64,000 bases of DNA from Chitinophagaceae bacterium (lineage in GTDB: Bacteria > Bacteroidota > Bacteroidia > Chitinophagales > Chitinophagaceae): positions 62,001-126,000 of the forward strand of contig JAGFIS010000008.1 of NCBI GenBank assembly GCA_024103425.1. The letters are read 5' to 3'. Shown here one piece after another: positions 55,772-64,000 of this stretch; within the stretch, counting starts at the first letter, position 1; each line of letters opens with the position of its first letter. The translations under genes and the position numbers were made by a program. Below the pieces are notes generated by a model that was not told the origin of the DNA, searched no databases, and worked only from the letters and a program-made list of their open reading frames with translations.

Positions 55772-58700
55772 CTATTGTTTAATTATTTTCCGACTGCTGA
55801 CCTGTCCTTCCGAAACAAGCTTCATAACATACATGCCCTTCGCTAAACGGCCAGCCTCCTCAACAAACACATTATTCTCGCCTTTATTCAGCACTATTTG
55901 TTTCCGCATGAGTTCACGTCCCTGCATATCGGCAATTGTAATCAAGCCGGTTCCGGCCGTTGCGGTTTCTATATTAACCTTCAACGTTCCGCTGAACGGA
56001 TTGGACATCACATTTAATGTTACCCCCTGTACAGCTCTTTTTACAGCTACAACATCACTGTATTCAAAGCTTCCATTTCTGTCCACCATTTTCAATCGAT
56101 AATATGAAACAGCGTTATCTGCCCTGTTATCCAAGAAATCATATTGAGCTCTGCCCTGTGCCGTTATTTTTCCGATTAAAGAAAATTTGTTCCCATCATC
56201 ACTTTTTTCAACCTCGTAAGAGGCAAGGTTGAGTTCCTGCCCTACGGTCCAAACCAAATGGTTGCCGTCATTCCCGGCAGTGCCCTTAAAACTAATGAGC
56301 GTTACAGGTACAACCACCGCCATATTTGTGTAAACCCTGAACTCTCCCGGTTGCAAAGTAAACGACTGACTGCTACCCGTAGCCGCAAATGGTGATTCGT
56401 CCATCAGGTTGTACCACGTACCCGACGTCGGGAAGGTAATGCTACCTGTTTTCTGTGTTACATCAAAGTTGCCTATGACTACAACCTTGCCGGATTGGGT
56501 TGAAAGCTTCAGCCATTTAAACGCTCCCGAAAAGTCTTTTTCAATGTCGTTGGAAATAAATGTCGGTAAAAACGCAGGGTCATTTCTTAACGCATTCAAC
56601 TTTGAATAAACATCAAAAAGCGCCCGCCTGTCGGCATCTTCATAGTAACTCCACACGATAGGTTTGGGATCGGTTCTGCATCCACTGTTAATGGTTCCAT
56701 CCGGACAGCGGTTGATAGAATAATCGTAACCTAACTCCCCGAATTGCCAGATCATCTTCGGGCCCGGTATCGTAAGCATAAAAGCTGCAGTCAAAGCCTG
56801 GCGCTGTAATGCCGTTTGCAGATTCTTGACATCATAAGAAGGTGTTCCACCAAACGAATTGCCGTACTGCAGGTTCTTATACATCAGCCTTTCTTCATCA
56901 TGGCTTTCCATATAAGTAACCAAATGAGCGTCAGACCAGCCCCTCTGGCTTGCGGCTCCATAGCTGAAATCCCAATCGGTACTCCAGCCCATTGAGGCCT
57001 GAGAATAATTATAATTCATGTTTCCCCAAAGCAGCATTCCATAATCGCTCAGAACTGTTTCTTCAGAGTTATCGGCAAAATGCTCAAGGATAGAATATGA
57101 ACCGGGAGAGTATTTTTGAAGAGTATCATAATAAGCTTTGAGTATATCTATACGGCTCTGGTCGTATGCTCCCCATGCTCCTACATCGCAATTGCCTCCA
57201 TTATTATCACACGTTTGATTCTGTGTAAAGCCTTTACTCAGATCAAACCTGAATCCATCAATCTTATACTCGGTAAGCCAATAGCTCAACACCCTGCTTA
57301 CAAAATATTTCGTCTGCGGACTCTCGTGGTTAAAGTCGTACCCCACATTAAAGGCGTGTTTTGCAACAGGATTGTACCAGGGATTATTCGCTGCCGGTCG
57401 GTTATTGGCCGCATCCCAATACAGCCTTACCATCGGCGACATACCAAAGCTGTGGTTCAGAGCAATATCCATTATCACAGCAATACCATTGGCATGGCAA
57501 TAGTCGATAAACGCTTTCATATCGTTTGCCGGACCGTAATATTTATCCGGAGCAAAATAGAAATCCGGATTGTAGCCCCAACTCAAATTGCCCTCGAATT
57601 CATTTACCGGCATTAATTCAATTGCATTTACACCCAGCCTCTTCAGATAGCTGACAGAGTCTTTCAGTGTCTTCCAGTCGTGTTTATCTATAAAGTCTCT
57701 CAGCAGCAGTTCGTAAATGATAAGGTTGCGCTTATCCGGGCGTATATAGCCTGTTGTTGTCCACGTATAAGGGTTACTGCTAATTTTAAACAAGCTTACC
57801 ACTTCTGTTGTTGATCCTGTCGGATAAGGCTTCAACCCGGGATAGGTATCCCAAGGGATATACTGGTCGTTATATGGATCCTGAATTTTTTCTGCATACG
57901 GATCGGCAATCCTTAAAGTACCATCTACCAGATATTGGAAACCATATTCTTTTGTCGACAATAAATCGGTAATGGTAATCCACCAATAATTGCCGTCGGG
58001 GGTTTTATTCATCTGGTATTGAGGTTTCTCTGTCCAGCTACTACCCGGCAGGTCGCCTATCACATTCACCCGTGATTTACCGGGTGCATACAGGACAAGC
58101 GTAACCGTATTGGAGTTGATGATATTAATTCCATCTTTGACACCGGCCGGTAACGGCTCTATATTTACCGTACCTGCTACAAAGAATTTAAACTCTTGAG
58201 TTTTTGTAACACCGCCGTCAATAGCCTCCACCTTTACTGTCTGCTCTCCTGCTGCTAATACCGGATTAGCAGAAACTGTCGTTGCCCCGGTAGCTGTTTG
58301 AATTACACTGCCATTGACATAAATATTAAGTGTAGCTGATTTGTTTGATTTGGCTGTAAGTTGAATATTATCGCCGGCCCACTTTACAATTGTTTCCGGC
58401 TTGCTAACGTATGTTGGCTGAAAAGGCGGTTCTGTGAACCTCACCGCCAGATCGGTAGTATACACAGGCACATACATGTCTGACTGATCCTCGTTTGCCA
58501 ATTTGCGATTGCCATCACCGCTTCTGAACAGGATGGCTATCTTCTCAATCTTCTCAGCCGGATTAGATATCCCGAAATAAGTCCTCAGGTCTGAGCTGAT
58601 TGTAAACGACCATTTATCGCCCCCTAGAGAGGTGGCTTTTGCTGAAGGATCAGTGCTGCCCCATGTGGTCTTCACATATTTCCAGTCGCTCCCGGATGAA

Positions 58701-58903
58701 CTCAGGGTAGTAATCACCCCTATGTGAACATACACATCGTTGGGGTTGTAGCCTTGCAACCCTTTATTACCCTTTGAGGCATCTGCTGTAATTACAACAC
58801 CCGAAGTTGATTCTGTCGGAAAATCAGGTGTCCAGGTTAATAGCTGCGTGAAGCCTGTGAGCGAACTGAAAAGAAAGAAAAGAGTGAGTAATTTTTTAAG
58901 CAT
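55772..58903 (-). CDS. secreted GH13 alpha-amylase family enzyme with T9SS sorting domain
   Basis: A 1043-residue enzyme: signal peptide (1-19), N-terminal starch-binding-like domain (~22-155), Ig-like module, CBM48-like region (~255-340), a GH13 barrel (~385-770), domain C, and a T9SS C-terminal domain (VMSNPFSGTLKVNI ... GMYVMKLVS). Catalytic residues are nucleophile D554 in GFRFDLSKG, acid/base E607 in ILEHFADN, and D669 in MESHDEERL; region one is DIALNHSFG. It hydrolyses alpha-1,4 or 1,6 glucan outside the cell, supplying the SusCD importer. Unlike B. theta SusG it is not a lipoprotein. Operator 18 bases upstream. Confidence 0.93.
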   Translation of the reverse strand: MLKKLLTLFFLFSSLTGFTQLLTWTPDFPTESTSGVVITADASKGNKGLQGYNPNDVYVHIGVITTLSSSGSDWKYVKTTWGSTDPSAKATSLGGDKWSFTISSDLRTYFGISNPAEKIEKIAILFRSGDGNRKLANEDQSDMYVPVYTTDLAVRFTEPPFQPTYVSKPETIVKWAGDNIQLTAKSNKSATLNIYVNGSVIQTATGATTVSANPVLAAGEQTVKVEAIDGGVTKTQEFKFFVAGTVNIEPLPAGVKDGINIINSNTVTLVLYAPGKSRVNVIGDLPGSSWTEKPQYQMNKTPDGNYWWITITDLLSTKEYGFQYLVDGTLRIADPYAEKIQDPYNDQYIPWDTYPGLKPYPTGSTTEVVSLFKISSNPYTWTTTGYIRPDKRNLIIYELLLRDFIDKHDWKTLKDSVSYLKRLGVNAIELMPVNEFEGNLSWGYNPDFYFAPDKYYGPANDMKAFIDYCHANGIAVIMDIALNHSFGMSPMVRLYWDAANNRPAANNPWYNPVAKHAFNVGYDFNHESPQTKYFVSRVLSYWLTEYKIDGFRFDLSKGFTQNQTCDNNGGNCDVGAWGAYDQSRIDILKAYYDTLQKYSPGSYSILEHFADNSEETVLSDYGMLLWGNMNYNYSQASMGWSTDWDFSYGAASQRGWSDAHLVTYMESHDEERLMYKNLQYGNSFGGTPSYDVKNLQTALQRQALTAAFMLTIPGPKMIWQFGELGYDYSINRCPDGTINSGCRTDPKPIVWSYYEDADRRALFDVYSKLNALRNDPAFLPTFISNDIEKDFSGAFKWLKLSTQSGKVVVIGNFDVTQKTGSITFPTSGTWYNLMDESPFAATGSSQSFTLQPGEFRVYTNMAVVVPVTLISFKGTAGNDGNHLVWTVGQELNLASYEVEKSDDGNKFSLIGKITAQGRAQYDFLDNRADNAVSYYRLKMVDRNGSFEYSDVVAVKRAVQGVTLNVMSNPFSGTLKVNIETATAGTGLITIADMQGRELMRKQIVLNKGENNVFVEEAGRLAKGMYVMKLVSEGQVSSRKIIKQ

Positions 58904-58920
58904 AATCCGTCAGTTTAGAA

Positions 58921-58935
58921 TGTGTAAATTACACA
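58921..58935 (-). promoter_or_regulatory. inverted repeat, candidate operator of the Nudix-type regulator (amylase promoter)
   Basis: TGTGTAA-A-TTACACA, a perfect 7-bp inverted repeat 18-32 bases before the amylase start codon. It shares 12 identical bases with the repeat in front of susC. Confidence 0.6.
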
Positions 58936-59075
58936 CATTATTTTAATAAACCTTAAATTTTTTGAATTTGGGCCGGAAAAGAAGCCGGCCAGCGATGGTA
59001 TAAAGAGGTTGAAGCTACTGGCTTGAGGTGGTATGAAACTCAAAGTCGGTTAGTCGATGTCTGTGTTATCCATTC

Positions 59076-61346
59076 TTATGACTTTTCTTTCTGTTGGGTC
59101 AGTTTTTGTAATTTCTCCCTCTCTCCTACAACCCACACTACGTCTCCCCATTCAAATACGAGATCTGATTTAGGGTTCAGAATCCGTTGGTTATCTCTCT
59201 CAACACCCACCACCAACCCATTGGTACGCTCCCTGATCTGCGAAGAGCTTATCGAGGTGCCTTTGAGTTTATTCTTCTCGTTAACAACCATCTTGCTCAG
59301 CACCACATCGCTCGTATTTGCTTCTTCCAGTTCAGACATCTCTTTCTCATCAAATGCTTTCTGGAAATTAATCATCTGTTCGTCCGTTGCTATAATTCCC
59401 ACATGGTCAAAAGGCAACAGGCGGTCGTCTCTCTTCGGCGCATAGATAACCCTGTTCCCCCTTCTGATATAAGCAATGTTGATCCCAAATTTCTCACGCC
59501 ATGCAAGCGCTTTAAGGTGTTGGCCAATGTAAACAGCATGCGGACTTACCTCCATATCCACCAGGTGGGCATCCCACGATGCCAGGGAATTTTCAGCAAC
59601 AAACAACTTTGGCCTGTTTACGGCCATTTGCAGTTCTGCTTTCTCGCGTTCGTTGAGGTTACTCAAAAACCGCAACTCGATTCTATGATAAAAGGATTGT
59701 ATTTTCTTTGAAAAAATAAGGAGGAACACCGTGATAATCGGAAAACCTACCATTATGCCCACTGAGGTCGTGAACACCCTGTCCAGACAAAAGGCTATAT
59801 AAAGAACCCCCAGTAACAGGCGTCCGATTTCAATCATGAGTAAAGGTCCTTTACTATATTTTCTGTGTAGCCAGAGTTCCCGATAGGCTGTACTGTCAGG
59901 CTTCTTGGCAATTAATGCCCATAAGAACGGGGAAGAAATACCCAACACAGCTGTCAGAGATACAACCTTTGCCAGGAAGGAACTTTCTATATGCTGGTGG
60001 AAAAAGGGAATCAACACCTTTAAAGACAGTAAAAGTAATGCTGTCAATATGATTCCATTGATAAGGAAAATCTTCAGGTAAGAGAAAAGTACAATCTTCC
60101 ATTTACTTTCGGCCTGAATTTTCTGGCTGCTTGCCGCATAAGTATTCAAACGGTTAAGGATATACGGAGGCAGTTTCTTTTCCAGAAAATTATAAAATGG
60201 TCCCGACAGCTTTATTAAGTACGGCGTTGTAAAGATTGTTATCGCCGAAACACCAACTGCAACAGGGAAGAGGAACGGGCTGATTACTCCTAAAGTAAGA
60301 CCGAGTGTTGCAACGATAAAAGCAAATTCACCAATCTGAGCCATACTCATACCCACTTGTACCGACTGCTTAAGCGGCTGACCGGAGATTAAGGCTCCTA
60401 TTACAGTACTGAAGATCTTTCCGAAGATTACAAACAGCGTAATTACCAACACCGGCCATTTATATTGAACAATGGCATCAGGGTCTATCATCATCCCGAC
60501 CGAAACAAAGAAGATACTGGCAAAAAGGTCGCGCACGGGTGCCAGCACTTTTTCTATTCTTTCTGCCTTGGTTGTTTCTGCCAGGATTGACCCCATAATA
60601 ATTGCTCCTAATTCTGCAGAGAACCCGGAGTAAACAGCAAGAACTACCATGCCGAGACAGAGGCCGGCTGCCAGTACCAGAAGGGTTTCGTCATCGAGCC
60701 ACTCCTTCGTTCGCTTCAGCAGTGTTGGGATTAAGAATATACCGGTCAGAAACCACAGTGCGAGGAAGAACAGAAGCTTTGCGACAATAAACAACATTTC
60801 AACCCCTGCAATCTCTTTGGTAACAGCAATTGTCGAAAGTAGCACCATCAGTAAGATTACCACGATATCCTGTACTATTAGTACACCGAACACTACTCCC
60901 GCAAACTGCATTGCTTTCATCCGCAGGTCGTCGAATGCCTTAATAATAATTGTCGTAGGCGAGCTTGCCAGCATTCCTCCAAGAAACAGGCTATCCATTA
61001 CAGACCACCCCATCCAACGGCCAATATAAAATCCACCGATGGTGATGAATATAATTTCCACGAGCGCCGTAATCGATGCCGCGCCACCAACTCTTGCGAG
61101 TTTTTTAAAGCTAAACTCAAGACCCAGGCTGAACAAAAGAAAGATTACTCCGATGTGGGCAAGGGTTTCAACGTTTTCTGAATCTACTACCGTAGGTGTG
61201 AGTGACAGGTTAGGACCAACGAGGAATCCGGCTATAATGTAACCGAGTATAACCGGCTGCTTTATTTTCTTAAATATAATGGTAACAACAGCCGCCGCCA
61301 TCAGTATCAGTGCTAAGTCCTTTATCAATCCGGGTAGTTGCTCCAT
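59076..61346 (-). CDS. CPA2-type cation:proton antiporter with TrkA-C domains
   Basis: A 756-residue inner-membrane protein. The exchanger domain (1-~390) has about 12 helices with IGVIFLLFSLGLEFS and GAIIMGSILAETTKAE. An extra membrane block (~405-560) follows, then two TrkA-C-like ligand domains (~585-660 and ~690-750, GLVVGVERDNQRILNP). It exports K+ or Na+ in exchange for protons. No Rossmann RCK/TrkA-N domain is apparent, unlike KefB. Probably monocistronic. It separates the two Sus loci. Confidence 0.87.
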   Translation of the reverse strand: MEQLPGLIKDLALILMAAAVVTIIFKKIKQPVILGYIIAGFLVGPNLSLTPTVVDSENVETLAHIGVIFLLFSLGLEFSFKKLARVGGAASITALVEIIFITIGGFYIGRWMGWSVMDSLFLGGMLASSPTTIIIKAFDDLRMKAMQFAGVVFGVLIVQDIVVILLMVLLSTIAVTKEIAGVEMLFIVAKLLFFLALWFLTGIFLIPTLLKRTKEWLDDETLLVLAAGLCLGMVVLAVYSGFSAELGAIIMGSILAETTKAERIEKVLAPVRDLFASIFFVSVGMMIDPDAIVQYKWPVLVITLFVIFGKIFSTVIGALISGQPLKQSVQVGMSMAQIGEFAFIVATLGLTLGVISPFLFPVAVGVSAITIFTTPYLIKLSGPFYNFLEKKLPPYILNRLNTYAASSQKIQAESKWKIVLFSYLKIFLINGIILTALLLLSLKVLIPFFHQHIESSFLAKVVSLTAVLGISSPFLWALIAKKPDSTAYRELWLHRKYSKGPLLMIEIGRLLLGVLYIAFCLDRVFTTSVGIMVGFPIITVFLLIFSKKIQSFYHRIELRFLSNLNEREKAELQMAVNRPKLFVAENSLASWDAHLVDMEVSPHAVYIGQHLKALAWREKFGINIAYIRRGNRVIYAPKRDDRLLPFDHVGIIATDEQMINFQKAFDEKEMSELEEANTSDVVLSKMVVNEKNKLKGTSISSSQIRERTNGLVVGVERDNQRILNPKSDLVFEWGDVVWVVGEREKLQKLTQQKEKS

Positions 61347-61450
61347 AAAAATTTACAGGGAAATGGGCTCAAAGATAATTTTAAGGCACATTAAAAACAA
61401 AATTGATTAATTGGCCGGACTGATATTTATAATGCAAAATACTCTCAATT

Positions 61451-61480
61451 AATAACAAAAGGGCCGCCACATGGCAGCCC
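61451..61480 (-). terminator. rho-independent terminator of second SusD locus
   Basis: On the minus strand GGGCTGCC pairs with GGCGGCCC (61461-61480, one G-U) followed by TTTTGTTATT, 35 bases after the stop at 61516. Confidence 0.8.
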
Positions 61481-61515
61481 TCATTCTAAACATTATCTTA
61501 TTTATTTGTCCTCTG

Positions 61516-62382
61516 TTAAAGCGCTGTAAACTGTCTAACTGCACAGGTCGGAACAGCATCTCTGTAGCCTGACAGCACGTGATGGAACCTTCTACCTACA
61601 TAAAGTGTCCACCAGTCGGTGTAGTTCTTAAGAGTGCCTGAACCATTCCCTACCTGTAAAAGGCCACCGTCGCTTCCATCGGGATTAATAACCTGGGCCC
61701 TGTAGTCGATCCTTGCAGAACCAGAGGATAATTCAACTGTCTTATTAACAGGTAACGGAACCCAGCCTGTTGTTTCACCAAAGGCAACCGGGTCTCCCAC
61801 GTTCAGCCAGTCACTTTTCTGTCCGGTAGAATTATCTACTGTATACTGATACTGATACTGTAGTTTGAAATTCACCGGTGTGTTTCCAGTTTCAAAAAGG
61901 AAGTTGTAGAACTTCACCCAACCGGTAGTCCCGGTGTGTTCTGTTACTATGGGCTCATAAGGATAGCCGTTATCAAAAACGATGGGCTCTTTGTCAAAGT
62001 CGTAAACGAAGATGTTTTGTTTTCCTGCTGTTACATTACAATTCTTATCATACACCAAGTCTTCGTTCGTGCCTTTGTACAGTTTAATGTTAATTGTTCC
62101 GGGTTTTACCGTATAAAATCTTCCCACAGAGCCACTGGGAATGGCGTTATAGGTAAAGAGTGGAGCTGAAGCATTGGCTACAACCTCTCCGTTAATTTCT
62201 ACTCTGTAAATATTATTGGCAGTACCTGCTACAACCGGTACAAAATAGTGCAGCTGATACTCGGCCAATCCTGTGGCGTCTTCTGCGTCATATTTTAATA
62301 CATGCTTTTCGCATGAGAATGCAAAGACTGCCAGCGAGAGTAATATTGCTATATTTTTTAACTGTTTCATATTTCGTTTCAT
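61516..62382 (-). CDS. SusD-adjacent exported lipoprotein (DUF4397-like)
   Basis: A 288-residue lipoprotein (AFSC, C24) following a susD gene by 11 bases. Residues ~40-150 look like an Ig/DUF4397-type beta domain (VEINGEVVANASAPLFTYNAIPSG, INIKLYKGTNED). The C-terminal half is beta-rich with no recognised motif. In Bacteroidota such proteins are surface glycan-binding accessories of SusCD pairs, but here the substrate is unknown. A start at 62370 (MKQL) is equally possible. Terminator 35 bases after the stop. Confidence 0.7.
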   Translation of the reverse strand: MKRNMKQLKNIAILLSLAVFAFSCEKHVLKYDAEDATGLAEYQLHYFVPVVAGTANNIYRVEINGEVVANASAPLFTYNAIPSGSVGRFYTVKPGTINIKLYKGTNEDLVYDKNCNVTAGKQNIFVYDFDKEPIVFDNGYPYEPIVTEHTGTTGWVKFYNFLFETGNTPVNFKLQYQYQYTVDNSTGQKSDWLNVGDPVAFGETTGWVPLPVNKTVELSSGSARIDYRAQVINPDGSDGGLLQVGNGSGTLKNYTDWWTLYVGRRFHHVLSGYRDAVPTCAVRQFTAL

Positions 62383-62393
62383 TTAAGGCATTA

Positions 62394-64000
62394 TTATTTA
62401 GGCATTTCGGCTGGATAAGCAAACCATGGAATAGATGTGTGATAGTTCGGCGCCGTACCGGAGATTGGTCTTAAAACCTCCAATGACGGAAGGTTCCACA
62501 TGTATTCAGAGTTATATCTTGGTCTCAGACGATATTCCGGGGAACCTTCGTTGAGCAGGTTGTAAGAACCTTTCCGTCCCGCAACTTGTGCCGGAGCCAT
62601 ATAAAGGCCTTTATAAACTCTGGTCGGGTCTGAGTTCCACTTCTGGTCAAGAGCTACATTAGTCCAACCGTTACCGTTAGAAGGATACTCACCGGTATAT
62701 TTGATATCGTAGTGATATTTTCTCATATCTACCCATGCCTCTGGTGCGCCCCACGGATAAAGGGCTACCCACTTCTGCATCATGATATGTGACAGGGAGA
62801 AGTCGGCTATCGGAAGTCCGTCAACATACGGTCCTGCAGCATATTCATTTGCCAAAGTATTGTAAGCCGCCTTGGTGATTTTGTCGCCGCCCTTACCTCC
62901 TGTGGTTCCGGGATAAAGGTACTTACCGGTAAACTCTAAATCTGCTTTTACACCTTTCTTAAAGGCCTCAAACGCACCGTTTTTATCTCCTGTTTTCCAT
63001 AAAGCCTCTGCCAGGCAGAACTGAATCTCGGCGTAGGTGGTCAGGATATAAGGAGCGTTATCTCGGTATAACCATTTTCCGATTCCATCATTATCAGGGG
63101 ACGGTCTTGCGTTCCTTCCGTAGAAAGAAGAGGCTGTTCCTATAGGTCCTGTTGTGCCGGTAAATGATCCACCATAGTATTTGTAAGACTTAATATTGTC
63201 CAGATCACCCAAATTGTCGTAGTTGGGGTTGTCTGCTGTCCCCAGCTTTGCTACCACTCTTGGGTCAAAGTGTCCGGTCAGCTGGTGCAGTGTATCTGTG
63301 ATTATCTGCTGAGTCTCCAGTTCATAAGGATAATAGGGGTTTGCATTGGTTGGGGTTCTTTCCCCTGTTGTTTCATCATATTTTACGGTAGTCCCCGTCA
63401 TCATTTGTACAGCAAATTCATGCGGAAAGTAAGACCAAAGAAGATTACCCCTGCTTGTTCCCCAGAAGTTGTTGTAAGAAGAGAACGGAGCACTTGCTGA
63501 CCCTCCCGGAATACTCAATACTGCATCATCTGCTGTTGACTGGAACGACTTACTGGCTGCATCAAATAGCTCCGCTGCATACTTCGAAGTAAAATCATTT
63601 TTGTTAGTCAGTGATGCAAGGTTGCGCACCAATACTGCATATGCAAACTTCTTCCACTTTGCTATATCTCCGGCATAAATGAAATCGTTAGCACTGATCT
63701 TGGTACCGTACTGGGTGTTATCTGTTTTTTCAAACATCTCTATGGCTTTATGAGCCCACTCGCGAACCTGTTCGTAAATCTCATCCTGGTAATCATAATC
63801 GTGAGACAACAGGCCCGGTATAAATGCTTCTTTCATCGGAAGTTCTCCGTGAATCTTAGTCATCAAATCCCAGGAGAAAGCCTTCATGGCATATCCGATA
63901 CCTGCAAGGTGCCAGTTTTCTGCTTTTTCTGATTGGTTGATCAGGTTTTCAAGGTTCATTCCCTGGTTCCAGTAAACCATCCTCCAAACCTCACCACCGG
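62394..64000 (-). CDS. SusD/RagB family lipoprotein (5' end beyond window)
   Basis: At least 535 residues. The frame stays open past the Met at 63980 to the window edge, so the signal peptide and early TPR are missing. SusD_2-like features are WHLAGIGYAMKAFSWDLMTKIHGELP, KWKKFAYAVLVRNLASL, LTTYAEIQFCLAEALWKTGDKNGAF and MMQKWVALYPWGAPEAWVDMRKYHYD. It belongs to a second SusCD importer whose SusC should lie beyond 64000. Substrate not evident; no glycan enzyme is linked within the window. Confidence 0.93.
   Translation of the reverse strand, partial: GGEVWRMVYWNQGMNLENLINQSEKAENWHLAGIGYAMKAFSWDLMTKIHGELPMKEAFIPGLLSHDYDYQDEIYEQVREWAHKAIEMFEKTDNTQYGTKISANDFIYAGDIAKWKKFAYAVLVRNLASLTNKNDFTSKYAAELFDAASKSFQSTADDAVLSIPGGSASAPFSSYNNFWGTSRGNLLWSYFPHEFAVQMMTGTTVKYDETTGERTPTNANPYYPYELETQQIITDTLHQLTGHFDPRVVAKLGTADNPNYDNLGDLDNIKSYKYYGGSFTGTTGPIGTASSFYGRNARPSPDNDGIGKWLYRDNAPYILTTYAEIQFCLAEALWKTGDKNGAFEAFKKGVKADLEFTGKYLYPGTTGGKGGDKITKAAYNTLANEYAAGPYVDGLPIADFSLSHIMMQKWVALYPWGAPEAWVDMRKYHYDIKYTGEYPSNGNGWTNVALDQKWNSDPTRVYKGLYMAPAQVAGRKGSYNLLNEGSPEYRLRPRYNSEYMWNLPSLEVLRPISGTAPNYHTSIPWFAYPAEMPK

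Overview
The window comes from a Bacteroidota chromosome, most likely Chitinophagia/Chitinophagaceae-like. The evidence is the SusC/SusD pairs, SusE/SusF lipoproteins, three proteins ending in type IX secretion (T9SS) sorting domains, promoters of the TAnnTTTG type, and almost no Shine-Dalgarno sequences. No rRNA, tRNA, insertion sequence, phage or CRISPR array was found. Most of the window is core chromosome with gene gaps under 300 bp.

Layout. 1-6.5 kb: end of a DMT exporter, a DUF4197 protein, a YggS PLP-homeostasis protein, an Sco protein, an alpha/beta hydrolase with an M28 peptidase, and RpiB. 6.6-11.3 kb: Cu/Zn superoxide dismutase and a large secreted M36 metalloprotease. 11.4-22.4 kb: housekeeping genes (xseA-xseB, gatB with a TlpA-like lipoprotein, lpxH, a MerR regulator with a monothiol thioredoxin-like protein, alaS, a PDZ protein). 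22.5-25.8 kb: a three-gene operon that I read as outer-membrane copper uptake. It holds a small Cys protein, a Met/His-rich lipoprotein, and a TonB receptor carrying the Cys-x3-Met and His-x-Met residues of the OprC/NosA copper receptors. 26-31.7 kb: a T9SS leucine-rich-repeat protein, an orphan basic protein, a bacterial deoxyhypusine-synthase-like enzyme, an HD protein and asnS. 32-39.5 kb: rho, then a colinear run mnmH - low-complexity exported protein - selD - gdx-like SMR exporter - uracil-DNA glycosylase family protein - truncated hemoglobin. 39.6-47.3 kb: birA, rsfS, ftsH, marC, an NYN/LOTUS-like protein, and the cysS - unknown - glycosylase operon.

47.4-58.9 kb is a starch/alpha-glucan utilisation locus on the minus strand: SusC, SusD, SusE-like and SusF-like (three tandem binding domains), a NUDIX-related NrtR/AraR-type regulator whose Nudix box has lost its catalytic glutamates, and a T9SS-exported GH13 amylase. 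Near-identical inverted repeats (TGTGTA...TACACA) lie upstream of both susC and the amylase gene. This suggests that the regulator between them controls both as one regulon.

59-64 kb: a CPA2 antiporter and the tail of a second SusD locus, cut by the window end.

The most interesting items are the copper-uptake operon, the Nudix-regulator/palindrome/Sus regulon, the selenium (mnmH/selD) operon with its large linker protein, and TAnnTTTG boxes that lie only 4-6 bases before start codons, which implies leaderless or nearly leaderless mRNAs.
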